From Ustilago trichophora (taxonomy: Eukaryota; Basidiomycota; Ustilaginomycetes; Ustilaginales; Ustilaginaceae), in NCBI GenBank assembly GCA_900323505.1, contig OOIN01000016.1:372001-436000 (forward strand): 64,000 bases of DNA, read 5' to 3'. The notes under the pieces were generated by a model that was not told the origin of the DNA, did no database searches, and worked only from the letters and a program-made list of their open reading frames with translations. Shown piece by piece: positions 19,938 to 30,880 of the stretch; positions within the stretch are counted from its first letter, which is position 1; each line of letters opens with the position of its first letter. The position numbers were made by a program, and so were the translations under genes.

Positions 19938-21815
19938 CTAGACAGAGTTCGTTTTGTCGTCGTTGTTGCTCTTCGAGTAGCACTTTTCCCACTCTTCAGC
20001 GCTGTCGACCCATTTGAGCGATTCGAGGAAGGCGGAGAGAGGGCATAGATCGTTGTCACCGAGCGCAACCGTGTCTCCTGCTGCATTTTGACACCAGATT
20101 CCACTCGAAGCCCTAACAGGCTGGTCGTTGACCAACACCCGGACAAAGTCATCCTGACCGCAATTCAACTTCTCTACCGTGAGCCTGCCCGAGAAGGGCG
20201 TCGTCAGGGACGTCACCCATTGATGCTCCAGATCCCATAATCCGAGCGCTGCGATGACGGGAGCAAGCTGGTTGTCGTGCGTAAAGTCAACGAACGCCTT
20301 TGGCCCTTTGCCTCGAGGAAGAGGGAACGTATGACTGCTTTCGTCAAGCGTAGTGTTGATCGAAGTGGGAGGAGTCATGACAGGAGGTCTGTCTTCGAGC
20401 CTGGCGAGCAATTCTCGCAGCCATGGTGTGGCCAGAGACTTGTGCAGCGGATTGTGAGCTGCAAATCCATAATCCTTCTCCATGTTGGTCGTGACCTCGT
20501 AGATGGTCGCAAACTCTTCCTCCTTGAAGAGCCCGCAGAAGGGGCTCACTGCACCTTGGTTTCTTTCCGGCTTGTTGTGCAGCAGTCCGTAGGGATCTAG
20601 TCTTGCCACCGTATCGAACGCGCATAGGCTGAACAGCTGAAGCACCTGCTTAGGTTCCAGGTGGATTCTTTCTCCGCGTCGGTCTTTGCTGCCTCCACGT
20701 CGAATACCCATTTGGCTCGCCAATCGCTCGCGGATCGCAGCGGTAGCGTTGTAAGCAAACGCGGCAGTCTTGAGCGATGCAGGGCTCTGCGCGTTGTCGC
20801 GATAGTCACGCTCGAATGCAGAGCATGTGTAGACATCGAGGGTGTTATTGCTGGCGATCTGACCGAGTTTGTCCGACTTGCGCGCCTCTGGGATGATGAC
20901 GTCAGGTTCGGGGAGGTTGCGGATACGGCGGTGTGGCTTACCGCCTTTCAAGTCATCGAGAACGACGGGGCGACCTTTTTGGGGCCAGGGTACAGATTCG
21001 GGGGGAGCGTGACGGAAAGGTTTGTGCGGGGAGTGGGCAAAGCCTTGCAACCAGAAGCGGGAGGTGGTGACGACGCGGTCTGCTCCAGAGGCGCGCACAA
21101 AGGGTCGCTGATGATGCTTCCCATGGTGGTGCTTTGGGCTTGAGCTGCTGCGCATCATATGGCAGAGGCCATGACCGACACGAGAGAAGAATTGCAACGC
21201 GGTTCCAGAGCTGGATGCTACCTCGGCATCAGGCACCGCACAGGGCGAGGCGAGCAGACGGCTCAAGCTTGCATCCTGGCTGCTGTGTGCGACGTTAAAG
21301 TCTGCATTTACTCCGACTTGCTCGTCTTCGAACAGGTCAGCATACTGTTCGTAAAAACGCCAACCGGAAGAATATGCCTCATACTGCCCATAAGGAGTGA
21401 GCTCGGAGTTGCCGAGACGGTTGCGTAGGCTTCCATCTTCGGTCTTTTTAGTCTCAACCCAATGACGCAGCCACTTGAGCTCTGGAACCAGCCCCTCGTT
21501 GTCCACCTTGTCGTGCTTGGAAGCATCAGGTACACGCTTGAGGTGGCTGGCGATCTGACGGAGCGTCTTGCGCAGCTCCTTGTATGCTCCATTGGTTGGG
21601 TATCGAGAGCCGTGCCTTTCGAGCTGGCTGACAAAGGTTACCGTGCATTGGTCGGAGACGATCGACTGGGAAGATGCTGCATCTGCGGGGAACCAGGGAG
21701 AGTATTGACCGAGATTGTGAAAGATGTCGGGTGGCAAGAGATTGGGTCCAGGGAGATGGGGAGTGTGCAAGCCAGTGGCACCGGCAGCCGCGAGTGTATG
21801 GGCAACTGCTGGCAT
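19938..21815 (-). CDS. Histidine acid phosphatase (phytase/MINPP-like)
   Basis: One exon of 625 residues. The clade-2 histidine phosphatase signature is present: ERHGSRYPT (His68 accepts phosphate; Arg67, Arg71) and the distal FTHDNQLAPVIAALG (His513-Asp514). NLGQYSPWFP near residues 34-43 matches the fold entry of fungal phytases and multiple inositol polyphosphate phosphatases. A His/Ser-rich insert (SSSSPKHHHGKHHQ) precedes SGADRVVTTSRFWLQGF. Cys pairs near the C-terminus (NCGQ, WCQN, DLCP) fit a disulfide-bonded extracellular or vacuolar enzyme. No convincing signal peptide is seen at the called ATG; an upstream frame from a TTG at 21839 adds eight residues and does not help, so the true N-terminus may lie in an unseen upstream exon. 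Substrate (phytate or other phosphomonoesters) is inferred. Confidence 0.85.
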   Translation of the reverse strand: MPAVAHTLAAAGATGLHTPHLPGPNLLPPDIFHNLGQYSPWFPADAASSQSIVSDQCTVTFVSQLERHGSRYPTNGAYKELRKTLRQIASHLKRVPDASKHDKVDNEGLVPELKWLRHWVETKKTEDGSLRNRLGNSELTPYGQYEAYSSGWRFYEQYADLFEDEQVGVNADFNVAHSSQDASLSRLLASPCAVPDAEVASSSGTALQFFSRVGHGLCHMMRSSSSPKHHHGKHHQRPFVRASGADRVVTTSRFWLQGFAHSPHKPFRHAPPESVPWPQKGRPVVLDDLKGGKPHRRIRNLPEPDVIIPEARKSDKLGQIASNNTLDVYTCSAFERDYRDNAQSPASLKTAAFAYNATAAIRERLASQMGIRRGGSKDRRGERIHLEPKQVLQLFSLCAFDTVARLDPYGLLHNKPERNQGAVSPFCGLFKEEEFATIYEVTTNMEKDYGFAAHNPLHKSLATPWLRELLARLEDRPPVMTPPTSINTTLDESSHTFPLPRGKGPKAFVDFTHDNQLAPVIAALGLWDLEHQWVTSLTTPFSGRLTVEKLNCGQDDFVRVLVNDQPVRASSGIWCQNAAGDTVALGDNDLCPLSAFLESLKWVDSAEEWEKCYSKSNNDDKTNSV

Positions 21816-23210
21816 GTTGATCCGCTGCCAGCGATCCAACTGAATCTGGGAGATGTGAGATAATTCTAGACTGGGTGTCTTCCATGGAACTTGATCAAAG
21901 TGAGAGGGATTGAGGTAGGATCATGGCAAGCAGGCAAAGGTTCTTATACACATGGAGAGCGCTCAACAAAGCATGTCGTGGGACACTGCTCGGCTGAGGT
22001 GGAGCGACATTCGGATTGGAAGCTCGGATGCGGAGCGATTCAGCCTGATGCCAAGGCATGACGAACATGTGAAGAGGCAAGAAGCGAAAGACAAAGCGTC
22101 CAGGAAGGCGCTCCGAGGGAACGTGGCGGACCGAAAGGTTTGGACGTGGAGAACGTGTTCAAAAAAGTAAAGCTTGTGCAGGACCAGATAAGGCGCGACA
22201 GAGAGAGAGAGGACCCTTTCGGTCATGTCGTTCGACTTGCGCACCATATCGCCCGATTTGTGGATCGAGATGCTATTGGGTGAGATCGTCCGAACTTCCA
22301 AGCCACGAGGCACAGCGGACAGATCGCTTCCGAATGTAAATCGAGCCTGATGAAGATGAACAGTGCCTGACTGCCTCGTGATTACTGCCGAATGACTGCA
22401 TCTGCATGCTGATTCCCAGACGATGAATCTCATCTGTCCCCGACATGTCCATTTTGAGCAGCATGATGATGGAAACCAACGGTCTACAGCGACAGACCAA
22501 ATCGAGAAGGAAATAGGAGACGAAGAAGACAGGAACCAAAGTCGAAATTCGGCGTCTGAGCCCTGCAACTGCACAGTTACGAAGATTCTCCTTGACGCAA
22601 GACAAACACACACACAGAGGCAAAAGAGCGCACCTTGACGTATCCTTTTCTTTGCTGCTGCGTCGCGCGATGTTGGGGAAGCTGGTCAGTGTGCATAAGA
22701 GTTCCTCCGAAAATATCAGACTCAACGGCCAAATTGAATTGGCGAAAAAAAAGAAAGGTCGACGCTCGGCCCAGCCATTTTTCTCGGTTGTTGCTCGTTG
22801 CTCGTTGCTAGTGAGTGTCACCTGAGAGAAGATACTGCACCGACGCCAAGGCTTACACTGCGCTGTTGTGCTTCCCGCACTGCCGCCCACCAACCACCCT
22901 TCATGCAGCAATAGCAACAGAGTGAGAGTGTGAGAAAGAAGTGTGACGACCCTGGCTCGTTTCCCGTGACCCGGCGCTGTGAGAGGCAGAGGCAGGGTGC
23001 GCATCAGCCATCATCCCATCGTTTGCCATCGTTCGCCCATTCTTCGCGTTGGCTCTCTCACTTTCACTCTCCCCACACACCCACGCTGGCTTTCACCTCA
23101 TTGCAGCATCTCTTGTCTCTTGTCACCATCGTCTCCTCTCACTCTCGGCTACCGTCCGAATCGAATCAGTGCCGTTCCAGTCGGTCCATCCGATCCTGCC
23201 TCACATCATC
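21816..23210. promoter_or_regulatory. Divergent intergenic region, phosphatase / hexokinase
   Basis: About 1.4 kb between head-to-head genes. The 160 bases before the hexokinase ATG are rich in pyrimidines (CTCTCACTTTC-like), typical of strongly expressed fungal genes. No TATA box or further gene is recognised. Confidence 0.45.
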
Positions 23211-24635
23211 ATGCCGGCTGTTCCGTCCGTCTCGCGGCAGCAAGCCATCAAGTCGATCGAGGAGCAATTCACGCTCGACAAGCCTCTCCTCGAATCCCTC
23301 ATCGCTCGTTTCCAGGAACTCTACGACTATGGTCTCGCCAACCATGGCGCCGAGATGCAGATGATCCCTTCGTTCGTCACCGGTGTACCTACAGGCTCGG
23401 AAAAGGGTACCTACCTCGCTCTCGATCTCGGCGGAACCAACCTTCGAGTCTGCGAGGTTGCTCTCGATGGTAAGGGCACCTTCGCCATCAAGCAGGAAAA
23501 GTACAGAGTGTCGGATGCACTCAAGCAGGGCCCCGTTCGCGATCTTTTCGACTATATGGCTACCAGTGTCGACAACTTCCTCACCGATTTTGGCACCACC
23601 TCGACCGAGGACGTTCTCCATCTTGGTTTCACTTTCAGTTTCCCCGTAGAGCAGTCTGCTATCGACCGCGGACACCTCATTCACTGGACAAAGGGGTTCA
23701 ACTGCCCCGATGCTCCCGGAAAGGATGTGGTTCAGCTGCTCCAGGAGGCGCTCGATCGCAAGCACATCAAGGTCAAGTGCAGCGCACTCGTCAACGACAC
23801 GGTCGGTGCGCTCTTGGCTCATGCCTATGCTTCCAACGGTGCCCTCATCTCGGCCATCTTTGGTACCGGCACCAACGGTGCTTACCTCGAAGACATTTCC
23901 AAAATCAAAAAGCTCAAGTCTGCCCAGGGTTCCATCACCCACATGGTCGTCAACACGGAATGGGGAGGATTCGACGACGAACGCAAAGCGCTGCCCGTCA
24001 CCATCTTTGACAACCAGGTCGACAGGGAGTCGATTCGACCAAGAAACCACATCTTCGAAAAAATGATCAGCGGCATGTACCTCGGCGAAGTCACCCGTTT
24101 CGTGCTGCTGCACCTCATCGACCAGCTCGTCCTCTTCCAAGGCTTTTCTTCCAAGCTGCTCAACACCCAATACGCCTTCGACACAGCCTACATGTCGGCC
24201 ATCGAGGCGGACAAGGAGGATGCCTCTTCGCCAGAAAGCCCAACCCGAAAAGTGCTGGTGCATACACTCAAGATCAACGAAGCGCACGTCTCGGCCGAAG
24301 ACATCGAGACCGTTCGTGAGGTGTGCAAGATCGTCGGTACCCGCGCGGCGAGATTGAGCGCCGTTGCCATTGCAGCCACCATGGTTCAGACGGGCAACGT
24401 CCAGAGCTCCGGGCCACAAGATGACGGTGTCAAAGTAGGAATGGACGGCAGTGTCATCGAGTACTACCCTCACTTTGAGGAACGCATGCGAGGCGCACTC
24501 CGGGAGTTGATCGGTGAAGAGGGCGAGAAGAGGGTCAAAATTGGTCTGGCAAAGGATGGAAGCGGTGTCGGTGCTGCGTTGGGTGCTCTGCAGGCGGCTA
24601 AGCAGGCTGCTAGCGGTCATCGTGTCGAGACTTGA
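23211..24635 (+). CDS. Hexokinase
   Basis: A single exon of 474 residues phosphorylates hexoses at the 6-OH with ATP, the first step of glycolysis, in the cytosol. The phosphate-1 loop is LALDLGGTNLRV (69-80), the sugar-binding block is HLGFTFSFPVEQ, the catalytic aspartate is in ALVNDTVGALL, and the adenosine/phosphate-2 loop is IFGTGTNGAYLE. NTEWGGFDD and PRNHIFEKMISGMYLGE complete the family pattern. Length is normal for a fungal hexokinase. A short charged insert (DKEDASSPESPTRK, near residue 338) is the only lineage-specific part. The start ATG is preceded by a pyrimidine-rich leader; an in-frame upstream ATG at 23049 adds 54 atypical residues. Codon use is strongly biased to C-ending codons, as expected for high expression. 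Whether it also acts in glucose repression cannot be told. Confidence 0.97.
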   Translation: MPAVPSVSRQQAIKSIEEQFTLDKPLLESLIARFQELYDYGLANHGAEMQMIPSFVTGVPTGSEKGTYLALDLGGTNLRVCEVALDGKGTFAIKQEKYRVSDALKQGPVRDLFDYMATSVDNFLTDFGTTSTEDVLHLGFTFSFPVEQSAIDRGHLIHWTKGFNCPDAPGKDVVQLLQEALDRKHIKVKCSALVNDTVGALLAHAYASNGALISAIFGTGTNGAYLEDISKIKKLKSAQGSITHMVVNTEWGGFDDERKALPVTIFDNQVDRESIRPRNHIFEKMISGMYLGEVTRFVLLHLIDQLVLFQGFSSKLLNTQYAFDTAYMSAIEADKEDASSPESPTRKVLVHTLKINEAHVSAEDIETVREVCKIVGTRAARLSAVAIAATMVQTGNVQSSGPQDDGVKVGMDGSVIEYYPHFEERMRGALRELIGEEGEKRVKIGLAKDGSGVGAALGALQAAKQAASGHRVET

Positions 24636-24851
24636 GTGGAAGGGTCGGTTGGTCGACTGCATCAAACATTTGCAATTTCAAGCTTCATGTCAAACTCAAA
24701 GAAAAGCACAAAAGGGTTGCATTTCCAAGTCATGTCGAGAGAGTAAAAGGAGACAAAGACTAAGCATGGAGGGTGTCTGAGCCGAGACAGGAGTACGACA
24801 GAAGCACGTTTTTGGAGATGAACATTCTAACCAAGACAACGGTGGGCTCCC

Positions 24852-25958
24852 TCATCTGCCCCAAGTCTTTTCGATCTCGATAAAGCTGTACAGTGAGCCT
24901 TTGATGACTGATTCTTTCCAATCTCTGAACTTGATGCCCAAATCGTGTTCTGCCCTACTTGTGTCCATCTTGGCTAGAGGAGTGGGTCGGTGTTTCTTTC
25001 CATGTTCGCCCTTTGGGATGTGATCTCTGAGTTGCTGAGGATATTGTGTGGGGTTATCGTGGATTTCATCGGCCACTTCTTGCCAGCTGACGGTTCCTCC
25101 GCAGGCCAGGTATCGCGTGTTGGAAGCTTTGGGATGATGTAGAGCTTCCACATGGATTTTGGCTACATCGCGAACGTCGCAGAAGCTCCAAAAGCTCTCT
25201 ACGGGCACTTGACCGTCGCCGTTGGGTCCTCCGGCTTTGTACAGCTTCCAAGGCTCGGCAGAAGAGGTGTTGATGGCATCTTCCGATTTGACTTGGTGGA
25301 TGATAGGACCGTAGATCTGCGGCGGGTTTACCGTAGCAGCGTCGAATGTGGGTTTGTGTTGGTCGAGGAAGGACCAAACTGATTTCTCGGCCAGAGTCTT
25401 GGAGATGAGATAGGCGAGAGGGGTATAGAACATGCCCATGAAGGCGTAGCTGATGGGTTGCCAATCTTTGTCCGTGTACGTGTAATCGCGCTTCTCAATG
25501 CCTTTCAAAGGGTTCAAGATGGCAGCAAAGGAAGAAGTGACCACGATACGCTTGAGTTGAGGGGTGAGACCGGAAGCTTTAGCTTTGTTCTCGGCTTTAA
25601 GGGCCGCTTCGAGGACGTTTCGGGTCATGTTGACTGCGGGTTCGATGATGTCCTTCTTGTTGTTCTTTGCTGTGAGGACATAAGGAGAGGCTACGTGGAC
25701 GATGTAATCCTTCCCCTCGACTGCTGAGTCGAGACATCCGGGCGCGAGAAGGTCGGACACTTCGACAACATCGATTCGATTGCCGGCAAAAGCGTCTGCG
25801 AACTGACGAGACAGCCAAGGCTCAGTCTTGGCCTTGGATCGAATTACGCAAGTGACGTGGTAGTTGCGTTCGGATTTGAGAAGCTGGTCGAGAACGTGGG
25901 ATCCTACGAAGCCCGACACTCCCGTAAGAAGCACTTTGGGTGCGGTTTGGGCTGACAT
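24852..25958 (-). CDS. Extended SDR: dihydroflavonol-4-reductase/Gre2-like ketoreductase
   Basis: One exon of 368 residues. The N-terminal nucleotide motif is LLTGVSGFVGSHV, the central part has IVHVASPY, and the catalytic residues are in VVTSSFAA (Ser) and YLISKTLAE (Tyr-xxx-Lys). Sequence order matches NADPH-dependent reductases of the dihydroflavonol-4-reductase family, which in fungi includes methylglyoxal/isovaleraldehyde reductase Gre2 and other carbonyl reductases. VNPPQIYGP and FCDVRDVAKIHVEAL are further family blocks. Cytosolic, with no signal. The natural substrate is not predictable. The gene is convergent with hexokinase, with 216 bases between them. Confidence 0.88.
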   Translation of the reverse strand: MSAQTAPKVLLTGVSGFVGSHVLDQLLKSERNYHVTCVIRSKAKTEPWLSRQFADAFAGNRIDVVEVSDLLAPGCLDSAVEGKDYIVHVASPYVLTAKNNKKDIIEPAVNMTRNVLEAALKAENKAKASGLTPQLKRIVVTSSFAAILNPLKGIEKRDYTYTDKDWQPISYAFMGMFYTPLAYLISKTLAEKSVWSFLDQHKPTFDAATVNPPQIYGPIIHQVKSEDAINTSSAEPWKLYKAGGPNGDGQVPVESFWSFCDVRDVAKIHVEALHHPKASNTRYLACGGTVSWQEVADEIHDNPTQYPQQLRDHIPKGEHGKKHRPTPLAKMDTSRAEHDLGIKFRDWKESVIKGSLYSFIEIEKTWGR

Positions 25959-26461
25959 CTTTGCCTGTCCTTAGATTTCAAATGTGGTGGGAAGATGGTG
26001 GTAGTGTAGCAAGCAACCCACACAGCCATAGAAGGCAATGGTCAAAGGGTCTGCTTGGACAAAAAAAAAAAAAAAAAAAAGGATCAGGAGGTTCGATGCA
26101 CACGAGCGGAAGCACACCCGCCGCGCTGCACCAGACCGTCTAGTCTTGGCCTGAAAAGAGAGTTGGCGCCGTTGTGCGGGGCCCATAAGGACGGATGGTT
26201 TCCACCAGCTCTTTTTTTTGTCTTTCTTGTTTTTGCCCTCATGCAGACCCTGTAAGTCGTCGATCTGTTCCGACGTCATAGAGGTTCTCTCTGCGTTTGG
26301 ATGTCGTGCATGATTGCGGAGGAATTTGAAAATGTGCTTGCTGCTTTGTACGCGAGAACGAGGCAAGAGGTGCCAGACCGACTGCTGCTACTGTACCTTT
26401 TTTTGCTCGTACATGTAAGGTGGCTCAACCTTGTTCATCATCATCAATGACCGGCAAGAGC

Positions 26462-26745
26462 TCATTGCTCAAGGGTAACGGGCTGAAGCGACTGATGATT
26501 CCTCCGAGGACCAGCGTGAGACAGCGGCAGTTGCGGGTTCTGAGCCGATGACAAGGCGTCTATTTGGCTTGACAAGTTGCGTATTGTAGATCCAGGCATG
26601 ATGTGATTGAGTTTGGAAGCGTTCGTAGCTGTTCTGATCTCTGTGTTGGTGGCTTGGTTATGGATGGGCTGCAGGAAGTTGTACATAGCCAGTTCGGAAG
26701 GACAGAAGCATCGCAGACGGAAGACGCGGATGTTGTTCTAAACCG
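26462..26745 (-). CDS. Possible 3' exon of a small unknown gene
   Basis: On the minus strand an acceptor-like ctcggtttag near 26746 is followed by an open frame starting NNIRVFRLRCF and running to a stop at 26462 (ending LQPVTLEQ). A frame upstream (FELPLSSARIIRLIRNR, ending at a gtgtgt donor near 26819) would join in phase through an intron of about 75 bases. I find no ATG for the upstream part, because a stop lies just before it, so another upstream exon would be needed. No family is recognised. Kept only as a weak candidate. Confidence 0.2.
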
Positions 26746-28839
26746 AGTCGAGATAGGCGAAGAAGCCACGCAGGGAGAGAGACGATCAGACGCTATTTGC
26801 TGCGCACACACCCGGTTTCGGATCAAGCGAATGATTCGGGCGCTCGACAGTGGCAGCTCGAACCGATTCAACCCTCCTCGTGGGTGAGCCAATCAGATGC
26901 ACCGGGAAGCCTTCCGCAAGACCAGCCCAAAGGCTGCGTGTGTGTGAGCGTGGGGGAACAGGTGCGCTCCTCGCTGCGATAAGGGACCAGGTTCTCGTTT
27001 AGATTAGTCTCGAGCTGTGACAGCGGCAGCCCCTCGTTGTCTTAATGGCGGATCTCGCTTTAATTATTGTACATTATGACAAAAGCTTTGAAAGGGGCTG
27101 TGCAAGGTCGGCGATTCGCAAGGGGTTATGGCATTCCAGAATGCTGTTGGGTGGACACCTTTGTTGCGATTCTGAGCCATGTGTTTGGTTCGTACGGTTC
27201 TCTGTGCTTCTCCGACGCTTGCATATTGTCGAGGCGCCACGAAACCTTCTGCATGTCGGTGTTGCAAACAGCTATCGCGAGGAACTCGACGCCACCTGTT
27301 ACCTTTGTTTCCGCTGGAAGAACACGAGAGACAACATCATGACGCATCATTGGGAACAAGGATGGTCGACCGTAGCTTGCGACTCCGAGATCAAGTCGCC
27401 GCATGTGAGCTTTGTTTTTGACGAAACGTTGAGGGAGAAACGCCGGCGGTGAGATCTGACGCGCGCTTGGTGCCTGTCATGATCTTTCGAGTTCGAGTTG
27501 TTGGTCATCAGCTTTTCATATCCCGTCTGCTTGCGCGGCACAGAAGACAGTCGAGGTTGATTCACAATGGGATGCTATCCGCACTGGAACAAGGATTCAG
27601 CATCTACTGAGAAGATGGGTTGGGCCGCAAGCAGGTCAAGATTGGCATCTCCGTGGGGTTGGATCTGGATCTCATTGACAAATGTTTCCAGAAGCATCTG
27701 CTTCTGTCCATGCCATGCGCGGTGGCGACCATATGCTTGGAATCCACCTTTTCGTGTGTGTGAACAAGGTGAAGACCAGCATGTGTGGGTCAGCACCGCC
27801 ATCTTCCGAACACAGAAAGCATGTGTCACCTTTTGGAGTGTGTGTAACCTGCCAAATGGTGATTAAGCAGCCACACCTCACGGGTTCTTCTCTAAGCTCG
27901 AACCGAAATCCGCGGAAAGATTGCAGCTGGGTGGGCATGCGATGTCGACCTGCATCCCATTTCTTCTCAGCTCAACGTGGTCCCAAAGTGGGTTTGGCGG
28001 CTAAAGGGGAGCGGTTGCGAAACGCGCTATCGCGGATATTCTCTTCCGTCCACCGACCAACAACCATCCAGCTACCACATCACCACAGTTCCTCTCTCGC
28101 TGGCGGATTTTTAAAAACCAGACCGAATGACGTCTCTTCTTGTCGCTGGAAAAAAGTTCCCGGTCGCTCGTTCATGCAAAGTTTAAGACCGGCCCAAGCC
28201 AAGACTTTTCGGATCGGGGCTGCACCCTCCTTTCTCTTTGTCGCATTGGTTTCCTTTGTATTGCCATGCGTGGGTACCACTCAACTCCGAAGGCTCTCTT
28301 TCCATTCAAAGCATCAGATAAAGCAATCTGTGTAGGTGGGTGTGATGTGGTGGCAACAGGACTGATTGGTGGCGATTCGCCATAGACCATGTGGACTTTT
28401 GTCACGGTGGGCACGTTCAAAGAAAAATGGTCATCATCAAGACAACAACACGATGATGAAAAGAGAACTCTTTCGGAAAATAAAATTTTGGACGCGAGCA
28501 CAGTCACCGCTCCGTACTTCCTGGGATTTAGCGCTCTTTGGTTTCGGCGACCTAGACACCAAGAAGAAGGGCGCTAATGCACGATGTTTCAATGCTTTCG
28601 ACGTCAGTCTCTTGGGCCACGCCAGAGTCGTTGTTGATTACGCTTTCGTACCTTCCACCGTCGGTTTTTCTGCTCGTTGATGAACGATTTCAGGAAAGCT
28701 TAAGACTCATTTCGGGTCCTATGCGGTCGAGGAAAGGTTTTGGATTTGCACAAGTTGACGTCGAAAGTGGGACAGTTCGGTGCTGTGCGGCTGTGTGTTG
28801 TGGAGTGAGGGAGGAGTAGTGCGAATCGCTCGGAGCTTA

Positions 28840-28872
28840 TGTACTGTACTGTACAGTACTGTACTGTACAGT
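28840..28872. repeat. GTACT-type palindromic repeat
   Basis: Repeated GTACT/GTACAGT units including the perfect 14-base palindrome GTACTGTACAGTAC. Confidence 0.8.
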
Positions 28873-29073
28873 GCAAGACACCTTACTGCACGCCCTTTCT
28901 CCCTTTCGAAACTCTGTGGGCGGTGGCTTGTCCCCTCCTCCCTTTGTCCTGTCACACGCAAACCGACCGACGGTTCGATGATTCGCTCCCTGTACCTGCC
29001 TGTTTCGCGACCCATGCATTTTGAGGTACCCTGATAATCTTACCTCGTGGTTGGTCTAAGCTTGCTGATGATG

Positions 29074-29080
29074 TATAAAG
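29074..29080 (+). promoter_or_regulatory. TATA box of the RTA1-like gene
   Basis: TATAAAG lies 188 bases before the ATG at 29262. Confidence 0.5.
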
Positions 29081-29261
29081 GGTCGGTGACTTGAGCGAGT
29101 CTTTTCCTCTCCCCGCCTTCTTTGTCATCGATCCATCCTGAAGCGCCTTCTTCACCTTGTCTCCGCGCCTTGAACGCTACCCAGTGTAGCAGACTTCTTT
29201 TCGACCACAAAGACTTCGCTAGTGTCTCTCGAGATCCAGATTCCAGCCCACAAACCCCAAT

Positions 29262-30342
29262 ATGATGCCCTCAAAGTGCACAGCAGTCGACCCGACACCA
29301 GGTGCCATTTGCAACGCTGCCAACTCAAACTATGGTTTCCAGCCAGGTAGGTCCTCCACGCCACGTTACACCAAACCAACTCATAACATTCTGCCACTGA
29401 TCTGCTGACATTTCACTCTGCCTTTTGCTCACATGCTTCTTGTCTCGCTCAGAGCTCTGGGTCGGCATCGTCTTCTCGACCCTTTTCGGTCTCGAAGTCT
29501 TGATTCACTGTGGACTACTCGCCTTCCACCGTGGTTTCCCCAAATTTATGATCATCGCCATCGTCGCAGCATGTGGAGAGCTTGCCGGCTGGATCGCGCG
29601 AACCTACGGCCACACCGACCCCTTCGACCGCAATGGCTACATCGCCCAGATCATCTGTCTTATCCTCTCTCCTGCCTTCATTAGCGCCGTCAACTACGTC
29701 GCCTTCCAGAACACCATGGATATTTTCGGCAGCAAATGGTCTCGCATCCCTCGCAAGTGGTACGTTCTCGGATTCTGCGCAGGAGACCTCTGCTCGCTTG
29801 TCGTCCAGGCTGTCGGAGGTGCGCTCTCCGCAGAGGCCAGCACGGAAGATGAGGTGAACCTGGGTAAAAACGTCATGATCGCCGGTGTCACGGTTCAAGT
29901 CGCCGTCACTGCCCCCTTCTTGCTGCTGTACCTCGACTACAACATTCGCAGGCTTAGAGAGTGGGCTAGCATCCCCAAGCACGAGAGGCCCCATCGTAAG
30001 GTGGAGATCTTCACCGCTACCATCGGAATCAGCTCGCTTTTCATCCTGATTCGTTGCATCTACCGTATTGTAGAGATGGCCGATGGTTGGCTCGGTTACT
30101 TGGCCACTACACCGGTGTACTTTGACGTCCTTGACGGACTGATGATTCTGCTGGCGATCGGAGTCTTCATCCCGATCCACCCGGGATGGTTCCTGCCCAG
30201 GAACGTCGAGAAGGGGGGCGTATACAACGCAGCCGAGTACCTCGACGAAAAGCCACACAGGAGCCACACCGAGGAATCGCACGAGTCGGTCGACTCAACG
30301 CCTACCGCTGCCAGCTCCAACAGCGGCCACAGCCCTGCTTAA
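29262..30342 (+). CDS. RTA1-family seven-helix membrane protein
   Basis: Exons 29262-29346 and 29453-30342 join across a gtaggt...tcag intron that splits a Glu codon, giving 324 residues. The short N-terminal exon (MMPSKCTAVDPTPGAICNA) carries two Cys and leads into the first helix. Hydrophobic segments recur seven times, beginning LWVGIVFSTLFGLEVLIHC. Family blocks include GELAGWIARTYG, IICLILSPAFISAVNYV and GDLCSLVVQAVGG, matching the RTA1/Rsb1 lipid-translocating exporter and 7-aminocholesterol resistance family. The cytosolic tail from about residue 280 is hydrophilic with EEYLDEKPHRSH-like charge and Ser/Thr. Fungal RTA1 proteins affect lipid asymmetry and drug tolerance; the exact cargo is unknown. 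A TATA box lies upstream and the next gene follows on the same strand. Confidence 0.92.
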
Positions 30343-30880
30343 TCATAGGAGTGAACAATGATCATGGACATTTCTCACCCCAACTCCAGCATTAGAGCAT
30401 CGCTTTATACAGGCACATTCACCGTGTCAAATAGAAGTCTTCTCTGCAGCATGTTTCTTAGAATCGCACAGCAACTTGTACATAGACAGCCTCCCGCATT
30501 CTTCACCTATCGAATATACCCTCATTTGCGCAAGAGCCCTATGATACTGTCAGTGCTTTGTCTCGGCCACCTAATGTGCCCAAGTAGAGTCCCATCGAGA
30601 CGACAAGCTTGATGTGCCTGCCTTCGCATCGAGTGATGCCCACTGCACGGCGAACGGCTTCAAGAAATTCGCCGAGCCCGAAAAAGAAAGCGCCCACCGT
30701 AATTTTTAGACCCTGAATTCGATGCTTCTCTCATTCGGACACTCCGAAATCTTGTTCTCATCACTTTCTCATCTCCTTCGGCGCATCCGATCAACGCTTC
30801 GACACCATCGGCGCTTCCAACCTCATCGGATCGACTTCGGAATGCATCCATAAACCGTAATACGCGCCATCACCGCAGCA
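30343..30880. other. Intergenic, RTA1-like to SET-domain gene
   Basis: Tandem gap of 538 bases with the RTA1 3' end and the SET-gene promoter. No element is recognised. Confidence 0.4.

Larger units (their letters stand above)
25959..29261. other. 3.3-kb gene-poor region
   Basis: The largest uncalled stretch in this half of the window lies between a minus-strand and a plus-strand gene. It contains an A20 run near 26060, a possible two-exon small ORF on the minus strand near 26462-26840, a GTACT-type palindromic repeat at 28840-28872 and a TATA box at 29074. Frames up to 217 codons (27682-28335) have no motif or coding-like composition. I recognise no RNA gene. Confidence 0.45.

Noticed and set aside
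23166..24665. 499-codon frame on the minus strand over hexokinase
   Set aside because: It is a mirror of the strongly C-ending codon bias of the hexokinase gene.
27682..28335. 217-codon frame in the gene-poor region
   Set aside because: No motif, Cys/His/Ser-rich random-like composition, and overlapping frames of similar length.
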